Assembly: GCA_963682055.1 (NCBI GenBank)
Contig: OY821748.1
Location: forward strand, 29,104,661-29,168,660
Direction: 5' to 3'
Length of the DNA: 64,000 bases
DNA from: Primula veris
Lineage: Eukaryota; Streptophyta; Magnoliopsida; Ericales; Primulaceae
Part shown: positions 55,401 through 64,000 of the stretch, one piece after another
Layout: each line of letters starts with the position of its first letter
Numbering within the stretch: the stretch's first letter is position 1
Made by a program: the position numbers and the translations under genes
The notes under the pieces: generated by a model
Told to the model about the DNA's origin: nothing
Seen by the model: only the letters and a program-made list of their open reading frames with translations
The model's database searches: none

Positions 55401-56501
55401 GTGTGTCCAGCCCGAAATGCAGCTACCGGTCTTGGAGGAAATCCACGAAGGATCCTGCGGAGCACACATCAAAGGGAGGTCCCTTGCCAACAAAGCAATC
55501 ACACAAGGATATTGGTGGCCATATATCAAACGAGACGCCGATGTATACGTCCAACGTTGCGACAAGTGCCAACGATTCGCCAAGATACCTCGGCTCCCAT
55601 CATCTATGATGACCCCGGTATCGGCACCATGGCCATTCGCACAATGGGCGATTGATATAGTCGGGAAGCTTCCTAAAGCACCCGGCAGCGCGAATATCTG
55701 ATTGTGGCGACGGACTACTTCACCAAATGGATTGAGGCTAAACCTCTCCGCGAAATTAAAGCCAGTAATGTCAAACAGTTCATCTGGGAGCACATCATCA
55801 CAAGGTTCGGTATACCGTACGCCATCGTCGCAGACAATGGCACCCAGTTCAAAGAAACCAACTTGCAGCTTTGGTACGAAGAACTCGGTATCCGAAAGTT
55901 CTATTCGACGCCAACATACCCACAGGGAAACGGACAAGCAGAAGTATCAAACCGAACCGTTCTAGATGGCATCAAGACAACCCTCGAACAAGCAAAGGGG
56001 AGATGGCCCGAGCGGCTACTCAACGTCTTATGGTCGTGCCGAACTACACCGAAGACGGGCACCAAAGAAACCCCGTTCAGCTTAGCATACGGCGTCGAGG
56101 CCGTCATACCAACAGAAATCGGGCTACCCACACTACGCACAACTTTAGTCGAGCAAGGAAACAATGAACAAAGAATGAGAGAGGAACTCGACATGCTAGA
56201 CGAGAAACGAGAGATAACAGCTCTTACACTAGCGAAGTATCAACAAGGCGTTAAGCAAACGTATGACAAGAGGGTGAAAGGGACCAAAGAGTTTATGGTC
56301 GGAGAATTGGTGCTGCGACGAGTAACGGTCTATACCCGCAATGAAATACATGGCAAATTAAGCCCCACCTGGGAGGGACCATACGAGATCGTCAAGAGAA
56401 CAAGCTCGGTTACCTATAAACTCAAAAGCGTTCTGTTCGAAAATAGCAGAGGGGAGAAGAATTCCTGGAATGTGGCTAACCTAAAAAAGTACTACATATA
56501 G
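52484..56501 (+). pseudogene. gypsy Pol (protease, RT, RNase H, integrase), interrupted
   Basis: The frame opens by about 52484. Protease is marked by VLVDQGASCDIMY (about 52828), a variant of the usual D-T/S-G. Reverse transcriptase has FLDAYSGYHQIPL, MPFGLRNAGATYQ and YIDDMV (about 53932). RNase H has the archaeal-like type with IHVDGSATKDGSGAG, TNNEAEYEA, SDSMLIV and NAHADALATLAS, as known for Tat elements. Integrase has CDKCQRF zinc residues, DIVG, ADNGTQF and GQAEVSNR, ending NLKKYYI*. Breaks are a frameshift near 53590, a TAG at 55345 and a frameshift near 55690. The catalytic residues themselves are still recognisable, so inactivation is by a few lesions. Confidence 0.9.
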
Positions 56502-56605
56502 GCCACCTTATCAGTGCAAATACAGGTGCCACCTTACCCCTCCTGCTTAATGACATTGTCTTTTGAATAAATAAAACATTTTATCATGCTGTCTAACGAG
56601 TGCAG

Positions 56606-57089
56606 CTGAAATTCCCAAACGGCATGCCTAAGGGTAGGCCTAGGAATACTATGAAATTCCCAAACGGCCCTTGTGCCTAGGAATACTATGAAATTCCCAA
56701 ACGGCATGCCTAAGGGTAGGCCTAGGAATACTATGAAATTCCCAAACGGCCCTTGTGCCTAGGAATACTATGAAATTCCCAAACGACCCTTGTGCCTAGG
56801 AATACTATGAAATTCCCAAACGGCATGCCTAAGGGTAGGCCTAGGAATACTATGAAATTCCCAAACGGCCCTTGTGCCTAGGAATACTATGAAATTCCCA
56901 AACGGCATGCCTAAGGGTAGGCCTAGGAATACTATGAAATTCCCAAACGGCATGCCTAAGGGTAGGGCTAGGAATACTCTGAAATTCCCAAACGGCCCTT
57001 GTGTCTAGGAATACTATGAAATTCCCAAACGGCCCTTGTGCCTAGGAATACTATGAAATTCCCAAACGGCCCTTGTGCCTAGGAATACT
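56606..57089. repeat. Two-length (37/45-bp) minisatellite, 12 units
   Basis: Every unit carries GAAATTCCCAAACGGC and CCTAGGAATACT. Long units (45 bp) insert ATGCCTAAGGGTAGG before CCTAGG; short ones (37 bp) have CCTTGTG. The order is L-S-L-S-S-L-S-L-L-S-S-S, which exactly accounts for 484 bp. It lies just downstream of a likely polyadenylation signal (AATAAATAAAAC, about 56567), between pol and the antisense ORFs. Confidence 0.95.
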
Positions 57090-57350
57090 CAAGATTTCTA
57101 ACATACGCAGGTATATATATAAAAAAAAAAAGGCCAATATGCATCAAACAAAATCGAAAGAAGGTTCTGGCCGTATTAAGGAGACAATAAAGTACCCAAC
57201 GAAGAAATCAGCAAAGAAAAATCAATCCAATCAATGAAATATCAATACGACAATGAGAAGATCCGAAAAACAGGAAGAAAGTAATGAAACGAATAGTCCT
57301 CGCCCGCATTACGGAGGCAACAAGATACAACCAACCACAACGAAAGTAAT

Positions 57351-57995
57351 TTAAGAACTACTACATGAGGAGCAAGACGGCAACTGACCGAGCTCTACCT
57401 CTTCGTCATCCGTCGCCATATCCCCATCGGTCTCCTCACCATCAAAACGCTCCTCAGAAATGAGGGCATCAAAGTTGGTCGTGTGAGCACCAACGTATGC
57501 CAGCGTCTTAAGCCGCGCGGAGAACTCGGCTACTTTAGCGATCTCGTGAACATCCGAGGCCGCTTTACGGCGAGCATCGTCGAAGGGAAGCTTACGAGCT
57601 TCGATCGTAGCCGCAGAAGCATCGAATCTGGATCGAGACAGGCGGAAATACTTCACCAAAATATTGGCTTGGGTTACCAGCGACTTTTGTTTACCGAGGT
57701 ACTTTTCCTTTACACGCCAATACCGATCTAAACGACGCTCCTGAACCTCAACAACATGCTCGGCACGACGAACATATTCGCGAAAAGAGGACGCCTGGAT
57801 TTTCAACTTGGTCCTAAGTCGGGCGCACTGATCGACCAACTTGACGTTTTTGCCCATTAAAACGATGTAAGGCCACTTGGCATGCCCTTCACTAGCCGCA
57901 CCAGATGAGACCTCGTCCCGGGCAACACCAGTAGGTCCTAGTCCCGGACTAATCAGGCATGGAGAACCAGCCTGGTGCGACATAGTAGCATGTGC
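57351..57995 (-). CDS. Antisense ORF A (210 aa, helical/basic) in the Tat element
   Basis: The ATG is at 57983 (MSHQAGSPCL), preceded at 57996 by an acceptor-like TTTTGTTTTAG on the minus strand, so it may be the last exon of a spliced transcript. The protein has a long charged helical middle (REYVRRAEHVVEVQERRLDRY...KEKYLGKQ) and an acidic tail (DGEETDGDMATDDEEVE). No known domain is recognised. It resembles the coiled-coil C-terminal parts of antisense proteins found in other Tat-type elements only in general composition. Function unknown. Confidence 0.5.
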   Translation of the reverse strand, partial: AHATMSHQAGSPCLISPGLGPTGVARDEVSSGAASEGHAKWPYIVLMGKNVKLVDQCARLRTKLKIQASSFREYVRRAEHVVEVQERRLDRYWRVKEKYLGKQKSLVTQANILVKYFRLSRSRFDASAATIEARKLPFDDARRKAASDVHEIAKVAEFSARLKTLAYVGAHTTNFDALISEERFDGEETDGDMATDDEEVELGQLPSCSSCSSS

Positions 57996-58174
57996 CTAAA
58001 ACAAAAAACAAAAAAAAAAGGGGGGAAGAAAGAAAGAAATGAATACTCAGCCGCAAATATAGAAGAGACAGGGATATCTTATCAAACAAAGGAAAGAAAA
58101 GACATGAAAGTAGAAGAACGAAGATTTTTTATATACAAGCTACAAATAAAATGACAAAACAAGCTACAAAATCA

Positions 58175-58747
58175 TCAATCTGATAACCCATCAACAGACG
58201 CTGCGGTCTCTACGGCGTCAGTAAAATGGATATCTCGCAATGAGACAATTTGAGTCCCCAAACGTTCCTGTACGACCGCATCTACTCGGTTCAAGGCAGC
58301 CGTGGTCTCAGTTACCCCGGCCATAGCATCACCCATGCGCTCTGCCCGGGCAACACCACGCATCCCTTTTACATGATCGAGCACCTCTAATGCGCGACTT
58401 CGGGCCCAATACGCTCTGGAAAAGGATAGCAACAGGTCCGCGTCTTCGAAAATGGCCCCTAGAACCAAGTTTAAGCTCGTCACCCGGCCTCGGGCCTCAT
58501 CACGAGAGCGCCGAAGCGCACCAAGAAGCTCTTTAGCCTTTCCCTTATTTGCCGTATAGTATGCGGTCTTCTTACTGAACCTCTCTCCCAAGTCACGTAA
58601 TCGAATCGACAAATTTGAAATATGAATATTCAAACCATCGATTTCGCGCCGAGCAGAATTCAGTTCAGAGGTTAGGGACGCGTTAGCTTTTTCAAGACCG
58701 TTTATAACATCGCCTACGCTATGACTAGGCGAGGTCCATGCCACCAT
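58175..58747 (-). CDS. Antisense ORF B (190 aa, coiled-coil) in the Tat element
   Basis: The frame is open from 58828. The preferred start is ATG at 58747 in good context (GCCATGG), just after an acceptor-like CTTGTCAG. It contains heptad-like NGLEKANASLTSELNSARREIDGLN and later EVLDHVKGMRGVARAERMGDAMAGV. Intact, no family recognised. It lies between ORF A and the coiled-coil exon of the larger antisense gene in the same orientation. Confidence 0.5.
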   Translation of the reverse strand: MVAWTSPSHSVGDVINGLEKANASLTSELNSARREIDGLNIHISNLSIRLRDLGERFSKKTAYYTANKGKAKELLGALRRSRDEARGRVTSLNLVLGAIFEDADLLLSFSRAYWARSRALEVLDHVKGMRGVARAERMGDAMAGVTETTAALNRVDAVVQERLGTQIVSLRDIHFTDAVETAASVDGLSD

Positions 58748-59454
58748 GGCAACGGGATTAACGGGTACCTGACAAGATGTTTTTACATCCTTCAAAAGAC
58801 GACGACCCACAAACAGGGGAATTAACAAGGACAGTCAAACAGAAAGCAAACATAGCACCTATATTATCACTTCCCAAAAGAATATCTTTCTAGTTACAAA
58901 AGAGACCCATAATTCGGGTAACAAAAGACTTTACGCTAAGATACAGAAAATATTACAAGTAAATGGTCAAGGCTCCACCTGAGGGGATGCGGGTGGGGGA
59001 ATCACGGCAACAGCAGATCGAGGGGTCGTTGGAGCTGACCCGGAATGGGGACGGAGTGCCGTCGAAATAGTATGTCCCGGCATCCGTGGAAGCTCCTCGT
59101 CTCGGAGGTTGGCCCAATCCTGAGGCTTAAGAGGTGCACCTTGCGGACAGGGATAAACCAACTCCGACCACGCCCGGTCCGAGAATGGCACCTTTGCAAA
59201 GTTTAGAGCTCGGATATGAGCGCAAAAGACGGAAAAATTAGCCATCATTGCAAACTTTTTCCGTTCGTCTGCCTGCTCTGCCTTCAGAGCAGCAACCTCT
59301 GATGTTCCGGCCTCCATATCCTCCGCCATGAGCAAGTTATCGGCCTCCAGTAGGTCATATTTCTCGACCCACTCCTCTTTTTCGGCCCCCATCTTCTCCA
59401 CTTCCTCGGTCAGGCATAAGTTGTCTCCTACCAACTTCTCATTATCAGAGGCCA

Positions 59455-59705
59455 ATTTAGCCATCTGGGCTTTCTCCTCGGCCGTTATTTTGCTTTCGAC
59501 CATCAGCTTCTCTTTCTCCGTCTCTAGCTCGGAGACCAACTTCGCTTGCTGAACTTTATCCTCAGCCAAGGCTTTATTTTCGGTCGTCAGTTTCTCTTTC
59601 TCCGCCTCTAGCTCGGAGACCAACTTCACTTGCTGAGCTTTATCCTCGGCCAAAGCTTTATTTTCGGCCATCAGCTTCTCCTTCTCAGCCTCTAGTGCCG
59701 ACAGC
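59455..59705 (-). repeat. Tandem coding repeat within the antisense coiled coil
   Basis: Three units of about 29-30 codons with consensus EAEKEKL-AENKALAEDKAQQ-KLVSEL. The first two are very similar at the DNA level, the third diverged (ESKITAEEKAQMAKLASDN). Recent internal duplication is likely. Confidence 0.85.
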
Positions 59706-61357
59706 TGATCCCTTAACACCACTATATCCACGAAGACCTATATTTAGAGATATCAGAGACACCAGCCAACACAAGAGCATCACGACCTAAAAAAAAAATG
59801 TGCGCAACATACCCGAAGCGCGTCAGTACTGGCCTGCTCTATAACCGACATTGCAGGACGAGCAGCTATCTTCTCTGCATCCTTGACAACGAGGGGCTTA
59901 AGAGCAGTATACCCCATTCTCAAGACTCGGGGTTGCTCCAACAGTTCACCCCTACACCGATCAATATAACGGGTCATTGCCACCCTCGAGAACCTCATCC
60001 TCGACACCCACCACAACTCCCATGACAGTCTCTTTGCCGGCTTCCACCTCCACTTCCTCCCTCACCTCCTTCTCCGAAGGACCGGTCTCAGGGGCCCCAT
60101 GCTCGGTCACCTCCTCAGTACGGATGGGCGAGCCAACAGGCAGATCTATCGGATCCTTAATACGGGCAGGCGAGACGACAGGCAGGGTCATCGTATCCTC
60201 GCCCATGCTCACCAGGAGGTTCATATGTTCGAATATGTTGTCGAACGACCCCTGAAACACCATAATACCCATAGACCGGGCAAGAGCAAGGGTAACCAAT
60301 GAAGAAGTCAATAACTGAAACAAGATGGCACATAAAGCAAGGGACAACAGAGTCAAAAGGCAACTATTAACAAAAACAAATACACTTATATCGAGATTCA
60401 TAACAGCCTCCTCGGTGGTATCACCTTGGGATGATGCGACCACCTCTACACCCCTGCCAACATCCGCAACCTCCACATTACCTGAGGTCTCCACCCCTCT
60501 AGCCCTCTTCGGGGTGCCAACAGCGGGGTCCGATGCTCGGCGCTTAGAACGAGTGGGCTTTTTCCCTCCCCGAGCAGCACTTCGAGCCCTGACAACTTTT
60601 ACGAATTCCTCCTCGGGCTCTTTAGGGATCTCGGGCGCAGGATTCCCCTTGGTCACTGGCCCCGCAGGGTAACCAAGTAGCAGGGGAGCAGAACGGCTTG
60701 CCGGATCCTTGGTAGGCCCAGGCCCCCACCATTTCCAAAGCGCTAATAGAGCCTCAACATTGGGAGCGCCGAGGTCTGGAATAGCAGGAGCTGTGGTCAC
60801 AGGTCCAGGGATCTGGTGTCCTGCACAGCCTCATTCCCCGGACGCAATCACAACACCAAGGTTATGTTCTTTGTTGGTGTCCGGCAACCCAATTACCAGC
60901 CGGGAGAATGCGCGCAATGTCTTCAAATACGAACTGCGGCGCTTGAAACTCAAACTGTAGACCCCGAAGACATCTTTCAGTTCAATGGCTATCCCCGATA
61001 CTTCCGACAACCTTTGAATACCGATCAAGGTTCGGTAACCATTCAGAGCGAGTTGGGCCGGAGCTATCTGGACGGCCTCAAATGACGAAGCCACCCACTC
61101 CGTAAACGGAAGTCTAAGACCCCCAGTGAAGAAGGCTGAGGAACGCACAGTTACCTCGCCGGCAGGGACATATCCCAACACCTCCTCATCAGAGACAGGC
61201 AGCCGAATGTGTATGTTATCCGGTATTCCGGCGAGCTTCTTAAAGTCCTCTTCCACAAATGTGCCAACTTGGGCCAGACATTGGGTCAAAATTTCCTATC
61301 CAAACATCATCACAAATCCTTCAAAATACTAATCCCAAAACACATGACACGACAAAC

Positions 61358-61376
61358 CCCCCCCCCCCCCCCCAAA
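61358..61376. repeat. Homopolymer C run
   Basis: About 19 consecutive C, inside the probable first intron of antisense gene C. Length may be unreliable in assembly. Confidence 0.8.
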
Positions 61377-61571
61377 TTGATAGAAACCCTAAAAAGTTTT
61401 CCATCAACCCAACAATTATCCTATATAAGAAGAAATACCACTACTCAACAACCTAGATAAATATAGACAACTCATACCAAATATGACCACAACCACAAAT
61501 CAAATACGAATCCTAATCACAAGAAATATCCAAACAAACAAACCACAAAATACGAAGATACTTACAGTCAT

Positions 61572-62314
61572 GATCACGAGCAAGCGAGGGAGAATAGCAG
61601 TAAATCTCTCCACCGTCACGACAAACCCTCGATAGAGAGGCAGCAAAATTTTTTGGCGGGAAGAACAAACCCTAGAGAGAGAAGATAAGAGATATTTTTC
61701 TTCAGCAAATTATGAGGTAAAAAAACTAAAGGGATTACTTAGCACAGTTAAAAGGAGTGGAGCCACAGAAAGAATAAAATAATAACCGTCCTTTCGTGTG
61801 ACAGAGATTTACCTTTTTTTCAACCATAGAAAAGTCCACAACCGCTGCTGTTTTCGACAAGTAAACGCTCCAGATCTTGCCACGTCAGATAGTATATCCC
61901 ACTAACCAAGGCAGTTCACATCATTACACCTAAATAAATGGCCAGTGGACCCTACCACGAAATGCTTCCTGCATACGCTACCAATATTACCAAACCGAGG
62001 ATGTTCTCCGATTAAGTTCCTCGACGCCAAACCGTGTCTTACCCGACATGCACACCGAACAAGGTGGACGAAGACCGTTCCTAGCTCGACGGCATTTGAG
62101 CATCAAGTCTAACAACGCTCTCCGGGGGGATAACCACGGTGCACCATGCTCGGTGTCCGATACTAAGACATCGAAATATATCAACATAAAGGCAAAGCAA
62201 ATAAAATAGACAGGATCGAATTGCAAAACACAAGTTTTATTCATCCACAAAGGAGAAAACAACCAGTTACAACGGGAAAAATAAAAATTACAACTTCAAC
62301 ACTAGAATACTTCT
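61572..62314. other. Non-coding part between antisense genes in the Tat element
   Basis: It contains the presumed promoter and leader of antisense gene C; the minus strand reads CTCTCTCTAGGG and TTGCTCGTGATC before the ATG. No supported ORF. Confidence 0.4.
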
Positions 62315-62679
62315 CTAATTCTGAGCCCTAGAACTACCACCTTCCTCGGCATCCTTCTTCGCCAAGAGCTCCTCCAGACGCTCTTTTTCCCTAATTAAAT
62401 GAGAAATGCCAATCTCCACCTGTTTTAAAGCATAAGATTGAGATTTGCACTTCTGCTCGGCTTCAAAATGAGCAGCGCTCTCCTCCTTCCAGTACTGTTT
62501 GAACCGCCTCATTTCGGTCTGAGCACACTTGAGATCGTGCTTCAACCATGACATCTCCCTTTTAGCTGAAGAGGTGTCAAATCCTCTTCCCCGAAACCAG
62601 GGGGACGAGGTAGCAAAAAAGTAGGCTCCTCTTCCATGAGGGCTTTCTTCTTGGAGGCAGATCTAGTGATGGGAGCCAT
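62315..62679 (-). pseudogene. Antisense ORF D (small coiled-coil protein) with a frameshift
   Basis: ATG at 62679 (MAPITRSASKKKALMEEEP) follows a TATA-like TATAAATGC (62753-62761, about 75 bp upstream). The frame runs to a stop at 62542. The adjoining frame (MSWLKHDLKCAQTEMRRF...KERLEELLAKKDAEEGG) starts inside it and continues the expected helix, so a single-base frameshift near 62560 is likely. A short intron is an alternative. Function unknown. Confidence 0.5.
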
Positions 62680-62904
62680 CTTAAGCAAAGGCAAGTTAGA
62701 AGAAACAAGAGAGAGAAAAGGATATTGGATAATGAAGTACAGGCAATAGGGAGCATTTATAAAGAAATTCAAGGGTTCAAAAAACAAAAGGGCATAAAGT
62801 ACGAGGCGTTGCAACGGTTCATAAGACAGGCACGAAATACGAAAAGATAGAACTGTTCTAATACAAGTTCCAAAACAGAAAATAAGAAAAATAGACTAAT
62901 CTAA

Positions 62905-63384
62905 TCAAGAATTAGTGGGTGGGACAACAGAACTGCCAGACCGAGAGGAAGTCGCCCGAGCAGAGCTAGCTAACCGAGCTTCATATGAGTCGTTCATGAC
63001 GACCAAGCATTCATTCTCCCGGGCAAGGTATGCATTCTCGCCAATAAGGGCAGTAACTTGTTCTTTAAGCCGAGCATTTTCAACAGTCATACTAGCGAGG
63101 CCTTGAGGAGAGTTATCAAACTCATTCTGAGCATGGTCCCAAATCTCCTCGGCATCATACCAGGAGTTGGCCAGATGATTTCTCTGTAACAACAAATGAT
63201 CGAGCTGGCGACTCAAGGCCGAAATCTCGGTCCACTTCACTGTCTCTTCGGGATGAGAGCCGAACAAACTCAAGGCCAAAACACCATACTCCTTCTCAAG
63301 CCTCGTCATTAGACGACGGACCCGAGATACCTCAGTATCCAAGCCCTTCAACTGAGCATGATATCTCACCACAGGTTCAGACAT
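62905..63384 (-). CDS. Antisense ORF E (159 aa coiled-coil protein) in the Tat element
   Basis: ATG at 63384 (MSEPVVRYHAQLKGL) lies about 100 bp after a TATA-like TATAAATAC (63485-63493), giving a plausible self-contained gene. It contains long helices (EVSRVRRLMTRLEKEYG; MTVENARLKEQVTALIGEN) and a Ser-rich tail (TSSRSGSSVVPP). It is intact and resembles ORF D in layout (TATA, short leader, coiled-coil protein). No known family. Confidence 0.55.
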   Translation of the reverse strand: MSEPVVRYHAQLKGLDTEVSRVRRLMTRLEKEYGVLALSLFGSHPEETVKWTEISALSRQLDHLLLQRNHLANSWYDAEEIWDHAQNEFDNSPQGLASMTVENARLKEQVTALIGENAYLARENECLVVMNDSYEARLASSARATSSRSGSSVVPPTNS

Positions 63385-63484
63385 TCTGGGAAATTGTTTT
63401 AGTGCAGGATAAAATAGGGGATGAGGGAAAAGCAAACAATAAGAGTTGATGAAAGAGGGTAACTACTAAAGAAAAGAAGAGGAG

Positions 63485-63493
63485 TATTTATAG
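63485..63493 (-). promoter_or_regulatory. TATA box of antisense ORF E
   Basis: TATAAATAC on the minus strand, about 100 bp before the ATG at 63384; it matches the arrangement before ORF D. Confidence 0.5.
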
Positions 63494-63499
63494 AGAAAA

Positions 63500-64000
63500 A
63501 ATAGTGTGATATTTTCTGACAAGTGCTTGGAAACATGCATATTATCTGACATATGCCTGGGAGCAGGCACCTATAAAAAGAGAAGACATTCAAAGATCTA
63601 CGGACATGTGATATTACTGTACAGCAATAAATACAGCAAGAAATAAAAAGAGAAGACATTTAAAGGTCCACAGTCCAGAAAAACGACAAACCACAAGTGC
63701 AATATAAAAAGAAGTGCAATATAAAGGGGCAAATGAAATTTTCATTAATAAGGGTGAGATACATCACTGTTCATTACATCAGAGGACATCAAAGGGAAAA
63801 ACTATTAAATCATGAGACTACATCGAAAGAAAATCTATTACATCGAGGTCTATTACATCCGAGAATAACATCAGAAGAAAATTCTATTATAGAAGATCAA
63901 CTATGTCGGCAGACCCATCGAACAGGATGTATGAAGGAAGGAGGCGATGGGAAAAAAGAAAAAGAAGAGAACAAAGCATAAACACAGAAAAGAGGAAGAG
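63500..64000. other. Right edge, no supported gene
   Basis: Direct repeats such as AAAAAGAGAAGACATT (about 63576 and 63644) and ATTACATC-containing words (63773, 63838, 63854) occur. No LTR start like the one at 49988 is found, so the element continues beyond the window. Confidence 0.5.

Larger units (their letters stand above)
58967..61571 (-). pseudogene. Spliced antisense gene C: gypsy-type transposon domain plus coiled coil
   Basis: The first exon may be only ATGACT before GTAAGT (61561-61571). The next starts at 61295, giving MTEILTQCLAQVGTF in frame. Its first 150 residues (RSSAFFTGGLRLPFTEW, PAQLALNGYRTLIG) resemble the plant 'putative gypsy type transposon' domain, known from antisense and stand-alone copies. 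An in-frame TGA at about 60831 (one step from CGA) interrupts it. The same frame continues with Pro-rich and basic sequence (RGGKKPTRSKRRASD), then a probable intron about 60250-60400. A frameshift near 60000 precedes YIDRCRGELLEQPR. The last part (59731-58967) is a 254-residue coiled coil with repeated LVSELEAEKEKL and ENKALAEDK. Exon joins are inferred from sequence only. Confidence 0.6.
49988..64000 (+). mobile_element. Tat-type Ty3/gypsy retrotransposon with antisense coding block; 3' LTR beyond window
   Basis: 5' LTR 49988-50513 is followed by the primer site TGGCGCCGTCTCCGGG typical of Tat/Athila elements. gag, protease, reverse transcriptase, RNase H and integrase follow in gypsy order to 56501. 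From there come a minisatellite and several minus-strand ORFs up to the window end. Large Tat-group elements of plants are known to carry extra and often antisense ORFs between integrase and the 3' LTR. No copy of the LTR occurs between 50514 and 64000, so at least 14 kb belongs to the element unless an unrelated insertion begins somewhere after 56501. The left target duplication would be GTATG (49983-49987). It also sits in the MMD1-like intron. Confidence 0.85.

Noticed and set aside
59328..60672. Plus-strand Ser/Thr-rich ORFs in the Tat 3' region
   Set aside because: They are shadows of the minus-strand coiled-coil and Pro-rich coding frames.
1..64000. tRNA, rRNA or known small RNA genes
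   Set aside because: No cloverleaf or A/B-box arrangement was recognised by eye; a tRNAscan/Infernal run would be needed to exclude them fully.

Overview
The window looks like nuclear DNA of a eudicot plant. It is AT-rich, has GT-AG spliced genes with long introns, and is crowded with plant-type transposable elements (Ty1/copia, Ty3/gypsy Tat-type, CACTA, Mutator-like, Helitron-like, Stowaway, LINE remnants). I cannot name the species from sequence alone. Two host genes are supported. The first is a complete SKOR/GORK-type outward-rectifying Shaker K+ channel of 13 coding exons on the + strand (25087-40416, 814 aa predicted). The second is the first exon (42903-43197, + strand) of a MALE MEIOCYTE DEATH 1/DUET-like PHD-finger gene, whose remaining exons must lie beyond the right edge.

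Layout, left to right: the right end of a CACTA transposon with GGCGGTT-type subterminal repeats (1-4049); a second CACTA terminus (to 5285); a decayed LINE 3' region on the minus strand (7706-8867); a full-length but dead Ty1/copia element with 203-bp LTRs and a CTCAT target duplication (8898-16411); a Helitron-like element (17734-18029); and a complete Mutator-like transposon with 250-bp inverted repeats, a 9-bp target duplication and one intact 448-aa gene (18943-22427), apparently inserted into another LINE remnant. A repeat-rich promoter region then leads into the K+ channel gene. Its 7.35-kb first intron holds a second Helitron-like copy, a retroelement-like coding remnant, a foldback element, a TIR element and a Stowaway MITE. 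Introns 3 and 11 each hold a solo LTR with a perfect 5-bp target duplication.

Downstream lie an antisense solo LTR (41649-42202) and the MMD1-like exon. The intron that follows is built from degenerate copies of the exon-1 end plus its 5' splice site. A young copia element with an uninterrupted 1313-codon polyprotein (43674-48503, TSD GTTAT) sits inside these repeats. From 49988 to the end of the window runs a Tat-type Ty3/gypsy element. It has a TGGCGCCG primer-binding site, a gag-pol broken by stops and frameshifts, a 37/45-bp minisatellite, and then at least five antisense coding units on the minus strand, one carrying a domain like the 'putative gypsy-type transposon' family. Its 3' LTR is not in the window. 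Solo LTRs of this same family sit in K+ channel intron 3 and between the two genes.

The most noteworthy items are the Mutator-like element that carries a non-transposase gene between palindrome-studded ends, the antisense coding block of the Tat element, and the multiplied exon-intron junction in the MMD1-like gene.
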